NCBI GenBank assembly: GCA_022798035.1
Contig: JAAWLS010000041.1
Coordinates: forward strand, 1-12,055
DNA: 12,055 nucleotides
Origin: Lachnospiraceae bacterium
GTDB lineage: Bacteria > Bacillota > Clostridia > Lachnospirales > Lachnospiraceae
Direction of reading: 5' to 3'
The translations under genes were made by a program, and so were the position numbers. Below the pieces are notes generated by a model. It worked only from the letters and a program-made list of their open reading frames with translations. It made no database searches and was not told the DNA's origin. Shown here piece by piece: positions 10,289 to 12,055 of the stretch (positions are counted from its first letter, which is position 1; each line of letters opens with the position of its first letter).

Positions 10289-10805
10289 TAGCACTTACCT
10301 CCGCTTTCTTCCCTCTTTGGGATGTTTTAGCAACCGAAACTGCCATGGATTTTTCAATCATATCCCGGACGCCTTTTATATCCTCTCTAAGCGCCCTCAC
10401 GTCCTCGTTTAAGGCATTAAAATCCATCTGCGGTATATTCGTAGTCTGTTCTGCGTTTTGGTCTAAAATCGGCTTATAAACAACCGTCTGAATGGTTCCG
10501 TCCTGCTTCCACTGCTTGCAGTAGATTTCCGACATATCATTCTTTGGGAAAATGGCGATATTCCCGTCCATCGGAACATCGTTCGGGGAAACTACAGAAA
10601 CATCATTTACCATTTTACCGATAAGTTCGGGCTGCTGATATGCTCCCGGCATTTGTGTTGGTAGCATCTGCTGTCCCTGCTGATATTGCTGCATCTGCAT
10701 GGCCCTATCCATATAGGGGTTCTGCATCTGCATATTCTGATTGAAATTCTGCTGATACCCCATCATCTGGGGCTGTTGATATGAATATGCTGGATAATTG
10801 CTCAT
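10281..10805 (-). CDS. Gln/Met-rich phage protein with conserved C-terminal domain (174 aa)
   Basis: ATG at 10805 follows TTGGAGG within the coding region of the preceding gene. Residues 1-60 are a low-complexity Tyr/Gln/Met/Asn tract (MSNYPAYSYQQPQMMGYQQN...). Residues 62-113 are a small beta-rich domain (IGKMVNDVSVVSPNDVPMDG, then IAIFPKND and IYCKQWK) followed by a helix (NEDVRALREDIKGVRDMIEK, 133-152) predicted as coiled coil and a basic tail. The low-complexity head plus coiled coil suggests a structural or scaffold protein. The central domain resembles one recurring in gut Firmicutes phages from memory, but no name is known. Confidence 0.75.
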   Translation of the reverse strand: MSNYPAYSYQQPQMMGYQQNFNQNMQMQNPYMDRAMQMQQYQQGQQMLPTQMPGAYQQPELIGKMVNDVSVVSPNDVPMDGNIAIFPKNDMSEIYCKQWKQDGTIQTVVYKPILDQNAEQTTNIPQMDFNALNEDVRALREDIKGVRDMIEKSMAVSVAKTSQRGKKAEVSANE

Positions 10806-10935
10806 ATGGATTTTCCTCCAATATATCTTCTAAGATTTCTTCAAACACATGGACAGCTGTGCTTTGGCAACCAACAGGAATTTTTTGCATTTCCTCATGT
10901 GCGAAGATTTTCTCTAAAATCAAATCGTTAAACAT
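10705..10935 (-). CDS. Acidic small phage protein overlapping the next gene by 101 bp (76 aa)
   Basis: ATG at 10935 has an AAGGAGG site; the longer 94-aa frame would start in the terminator. Product begins MFNDLILEKIFAHEEMQKIP, with helices VHVFEEILEDILEENPYEQL (29-48) and an acidic tail ending in DAEPLYG. The last 34 codons overlap the Gln-rich gene in another frame, beginning at its RBS. The overlap is unusually long for a phage operon and could mean the original stop was lost. It is the first gene after the 10968-11000 terminator and has no obvious promoter, so it likely depends on readthrough or antitermination. Confidence 0.7.
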   Translation of the reverse strand: MFNDLILEKIFAHEEMQKIPVGCQSTAVHVFEEILEDILEENPYEQLSSIFISTAPDDGVSAEFQSEYADAEPLYG

Positions 10936-10967
10936 AGGCTGTTGCCTCCTTATGCTTAAATTTTCGC

Positions 10968-11000
10968 ACAAAAAAAGAACATACTCCATAGCATGTTCTT
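10968..11000 (-). terminator. Intrinsic terminator between the HTH gene and the structural block
   Basis: On the minus strand AAGAACATGC and GTATGTTCTT form a 10-bp stem (one G-U) with a TATGGA loop, followed by TTTTTTTG. It is the strongest terminator in the block and lies only 33 bp before the next start codon's region, leaving little room for a new promoter. Confidence 0.85.
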
Positions 11001-11019
11001 ACACTGTTTTTGCGATGAA

Positions 11020-11072
11020 ATTGTACCATTATTGCATAATCCTAAAGAAGCCTTATTATCTTTTTCTTTAGG
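11020..11072 (-). promoter_or_regulatory. Possible short leader: hairpin and extended -10
   Basis: An inverted repeat CCTAAAGAA/TTCTTTAGG (11041-11072) overlaps the end of the HTH gene, and TACAAT (11020-11025) with TGG before it forms an extended -10 about 20 bp from the terminator stem. No good -35 is present. If active it would make a roughly 45-nt leader ending in the terminator, as in attenuation. Confidence 0.35.
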
Positions 11073-11251
11073 CTTCCTATGGTTTTACTGACCGTAGACG
11101 GGGAACATCCCCACATTTCAGCAATGTTTTCTATGGTCGGAGGGTATTCTTGATTTCTCAATTCAAGAACCTCCGCCTCTCTTGGTGTTAAATTTCCGTT
11201 TTTCTTTATATATTCCAATTCTGGCAATGTAAAATCGGGTACTTTTAACAT
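11042..11251 (-). CDS. LuxR/sigma-region-4-like helix-turn-helix protein (69 aa)
   Basis: ATG at 11251 follows AAGGAGGG; a TTG extension upstream is rejected. After a short N-terminus (MLKVPDFTLPELEYIKKNGN) comes LTPREAEVLELRNQEYPPTI, ENIAEMWGCSPSTVSKTIGSL and KKKI: the 'LT.RE.EVL.L...G.t..EIA...g.s..TV..h...i..K' pattern of LuxR-type and sigma-70 region 4 HTHs (recognition helix about 49-60). It lacks any sensor domain, so it is likely a stand-alone phage transcription regulator. Position directly before the structural block, with a terminator in between, suggests control of late transcription. That role is inferred. Confidence 0.8.
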   Translation of the reverse strand: MLKVPDFTLPELEYIKKNGNLTPREAEVLELRNQEYPPTIENIAEMWGCSPSTVSKTIGSLKKKIIRLL

Positions 11252-11337
11252 AGATACCCTCCTTAAACCCAATATTACAAAGCTTCGATTGACAAAATCC
11301 CCATTTTTACTTCTTTTTAACCCTTACTTTTCTTTTT

Positions 11338-11631
11338 TTACCTTGCTGACTTTTCTTCCTGTGGACTGCTACCTTCGCCATAATTATTTACATCTCCATC
11401 ATTTCCTACATACCCAGCATTTCCGCCATCGCCACTATCAACTACTATAGTGTCAAATTGCGACCATTGGTATATATGATATATATTTGTTCCAGCAAGA
11501 AGGGTTATCAAAATCACTATTAAAATCCATTGCTTCCGTATGGTGTTTTCCAAATCCCCCAAAAGCTCCATAGCAATCCCTTTTTCTTCCTGCTCTGGAA
11601 CTTTTTCTTTCAAATCCATATTATCAGCCAT
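11338..11631 (-). CDS. Single-pass membrane protein with Gly/Asn-rich tail (97 aa)
   Basis: ATG at 11631 follows CAGGAGGTC. An acidic N-terminus (MADNMDLKEKVPEQEE) precedes ENTIRKQ and a membrane helix (WILIVILITLLAGTNIYHIY, about 35-54). The rest (DTIVVDSGDGGNAGYVGNDG..., from 60) is acidic and Gly/Asn-rich and would be outside the cell by the positive-inside rule (R32, K33 inside). From memory, small proteins of the shape helix plus short 'DG.GNANYIGNDGDI'-like tail occur widely in Firmicutes prophages, often near lysis or late genes, without known function. First gene of the leftward late block. Confidence 0.75.
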   Translation of the reverse strand: MADNMDLKEKVPEQEEKGIAMELLGDLENTIRKQWILIVILITLLAGTNIYHIYQWSQFDTIVVDSGDGGNAGYVGNDGDVNNYGEGSSPQEEKSAR

Positions 11632-11658
11632 AAAAGACCTCCTGTTCGATATATGTAT

Positions 11659-11687
11659 ATTGTATATTCAATTTTAAGAATAGTCAA
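11659..11687 (-). promoter_or_regulatory. Sigma-A promoter of the late-type block
   Basis: On the minus strand, TTGACT (11682-11687) and TACAAT (11659-11664) are exactly 17 bp apart, about 28 bp before the membrane-protein start. It is the only strong promoter seen upstream of the whole 7407-11631 block. Confidence 0.8.
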
Positions 11688-11744
11688 CATATTTTTGCGT
11701 GTAAAATTTCTTGCAACGCTCTTTTCTAAAATAATTTGTAAAAA

Positions 11745-11774
11745 TTGAAGTAAACTTGAAGTAAATTCAAGTTT
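11745..11774. repeat. Direct and inverted repeats near the element end
   Basis: TTGAAGTAAA occurs twice (11745-11754, 11756-11765, 11-bp period), and AAACTTGAA (11752-11760) with TTCAAGTTT (11766-11774) forms a perfect 9-bp inverted repeat around GTAAA. It is a likely binding site, for a regulator of the late promoter or for a recombination factor near the presumed att site. The 11632-11807 gap holds no gene. Confidence 0.55.
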
Positions 11775-11807
11775 ATAACGCTCAAAAATTCTGTAAAACC
11801 AATACTC

Positions 11808-11858
11808 TCAGCCACAAGTTAAGATGTTTCCATGACAGACGAAAATCACTCGAATCAT
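11808..11858 (-). pseudogene. Interrupted low-molecular-weight protein tyrosine phosphatase gene (5' end)
   Basis: After an AAAGGAG site, ATG opens MIRVIFVCHGNI, the conserved N-terminus of LMW-PTPs (normally ...VCHGNICRSP), including the catalytic Cys8 of the C-x5-R(S/T) loop. At residue 13 the sequence diverges (LTCG then stop), so the loop Arg, Ser and the rest of the roughly 150-aa enzyme are missing. The break is abrupt, inside the active-site loop, and the phage-type genes begin on the other side. Best explanation: the element inserted here, leaving this end of the host gene. A chance similarity over 12 residues with RBS is unlikely. Confidence 0.75.
11816..11840. other. Probable attachment-site junction
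   Basis: The point where LMW-PTP homology ends is near 11820-11824 (just after the codons for H-G-N-I). The crossover core must lie at or host-ward of this point. No duplicate is visible in the window because the other end of the element is outside it. Confidence 0.55.
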
Positions 11859-11871
11859 ATAAAAACTCCTT

Positions 11872-12055
11872 TCATAAAGCAAAAATATACTGTGTTTTTT
11901 CCTGTGAGGCATCATATTCTTTTACCACATTGATAAGTCCATTATGCTTCTTACTAATAAATCCTTCTACGCAGCCTCTTTATATCGTGTATAAACATAC
12001 TCATAAATCTGTTGGCGGTACACCGAAATACTTACTTCGTCATAACATTCCGGCA
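11872..12055 (-). pseudogene. 3' end of an apparent host gene with a frameshift, upstream of the phosphatase gene
   Basis: On the minus strand a frame from the window edge reads ...PECYDEVSISVYRQQIYEYV... and stops at 11967-11969 after KEAA. The -1 frame from there reads VEGFISKKHNGLINVVKEYD... ending in IFAL and TGA at 11872-11874, just before the phosphatase RBS. One missing base in GCGTAGAAG (for example GCGGTAGAAG) would join them into a continuous C-terminus with normal operon spacing to the next gene. So this is either a frameshifted host gene or a sequencing error. I cannot name the protein. Confidence 0.45.

Noticed and set aside
10281..10805. A simple sequence (microsatellite) repeat encoding Gln
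   Set aside because: The Gln/Met tract uses mixed codons without a fixed DNA repeat unit, so it is protein low complexity, not a DNA repeat.
1..12055. A CRISPR array
   Set aside because: No series of regularly spaced identical repeats of 20-40 bp was found; the repeats seen are pairs only.

Overview
The window reads as part of a prophage (or a closely related integrated element) in a low-GC Gram-positive bacterium, most likely a gut clostridium of the Lachnospiraceae. The basis is AT-rich DNA, strong AGGAGG-type ribosome binding sites, consensus sigma-A promoters, very small densely packed genes on alternating strands, and several proteins resembling unnamed families I associate with prophages of that group. 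No integrase, terminase, portal or capsid gene is inside the window, so the element type is inferred.

Layout. (1) 1-904, minus strand: an XRE-type repressor-like gene and two small genes. (2) 929-1020: back-to-back promoters with a repeated operator-like sequence, resembling a lysogeny-type switch. (3) 1062-2834, plus strand: six very small early-type genes separated by leaders with odd secondary structure, one of them like the T-arm and acceptor of a tRNA, closed by a clear terminator. (4) 2992-3894, minus strand: a small membrane protein, a Cys-containing phage protein, a candidate small RNA and a 57-aa gene. (5) 3913-4992 and 6240-7370: two similar modules, each an AP2/HNH-type homing-endonuclease-like gene (minus) divergent from a small ribbon-helix-helix (RHH) gene (plus), with overlapping divergent promoters. 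(6) 4975-6224, between the modules: a HExxH metallopeptidase and a three-gene XRE cassette bounded by a 30-bp imperfect inverted repeat. (7) 7407-11631, minus strand: a late-type block with a single-TM protein, a LuxR/sigma-region-4-like HTH protein, a terminator, then seven genes for Gln/Met-rich, Cys/Gly-rich, beta-sandwich and Gly/Arg-rich proteins that look structural. (8) 11808-12055: apparent host DNA, where a low-molecular-weight protein tyrosine phosphatase gene is cut inside its active-site loop. This is a likely attachment-site boundary at about 11820.

How the parts may work together: the XRE protein and its divergent promoters probably set the lysogenic or early state; the HTH protein, followed by a terminator, is placed to control the late block; and each RHH protein is placed to repress both itself and the neighbouring nuclease-like gene. 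The twofold occurrence of the RHH/nuclease divergon, with nearly symmetric promoter and operator geometry, is the most interesting signal in the window. All functional statements about regulation are inference from sequence geometry.
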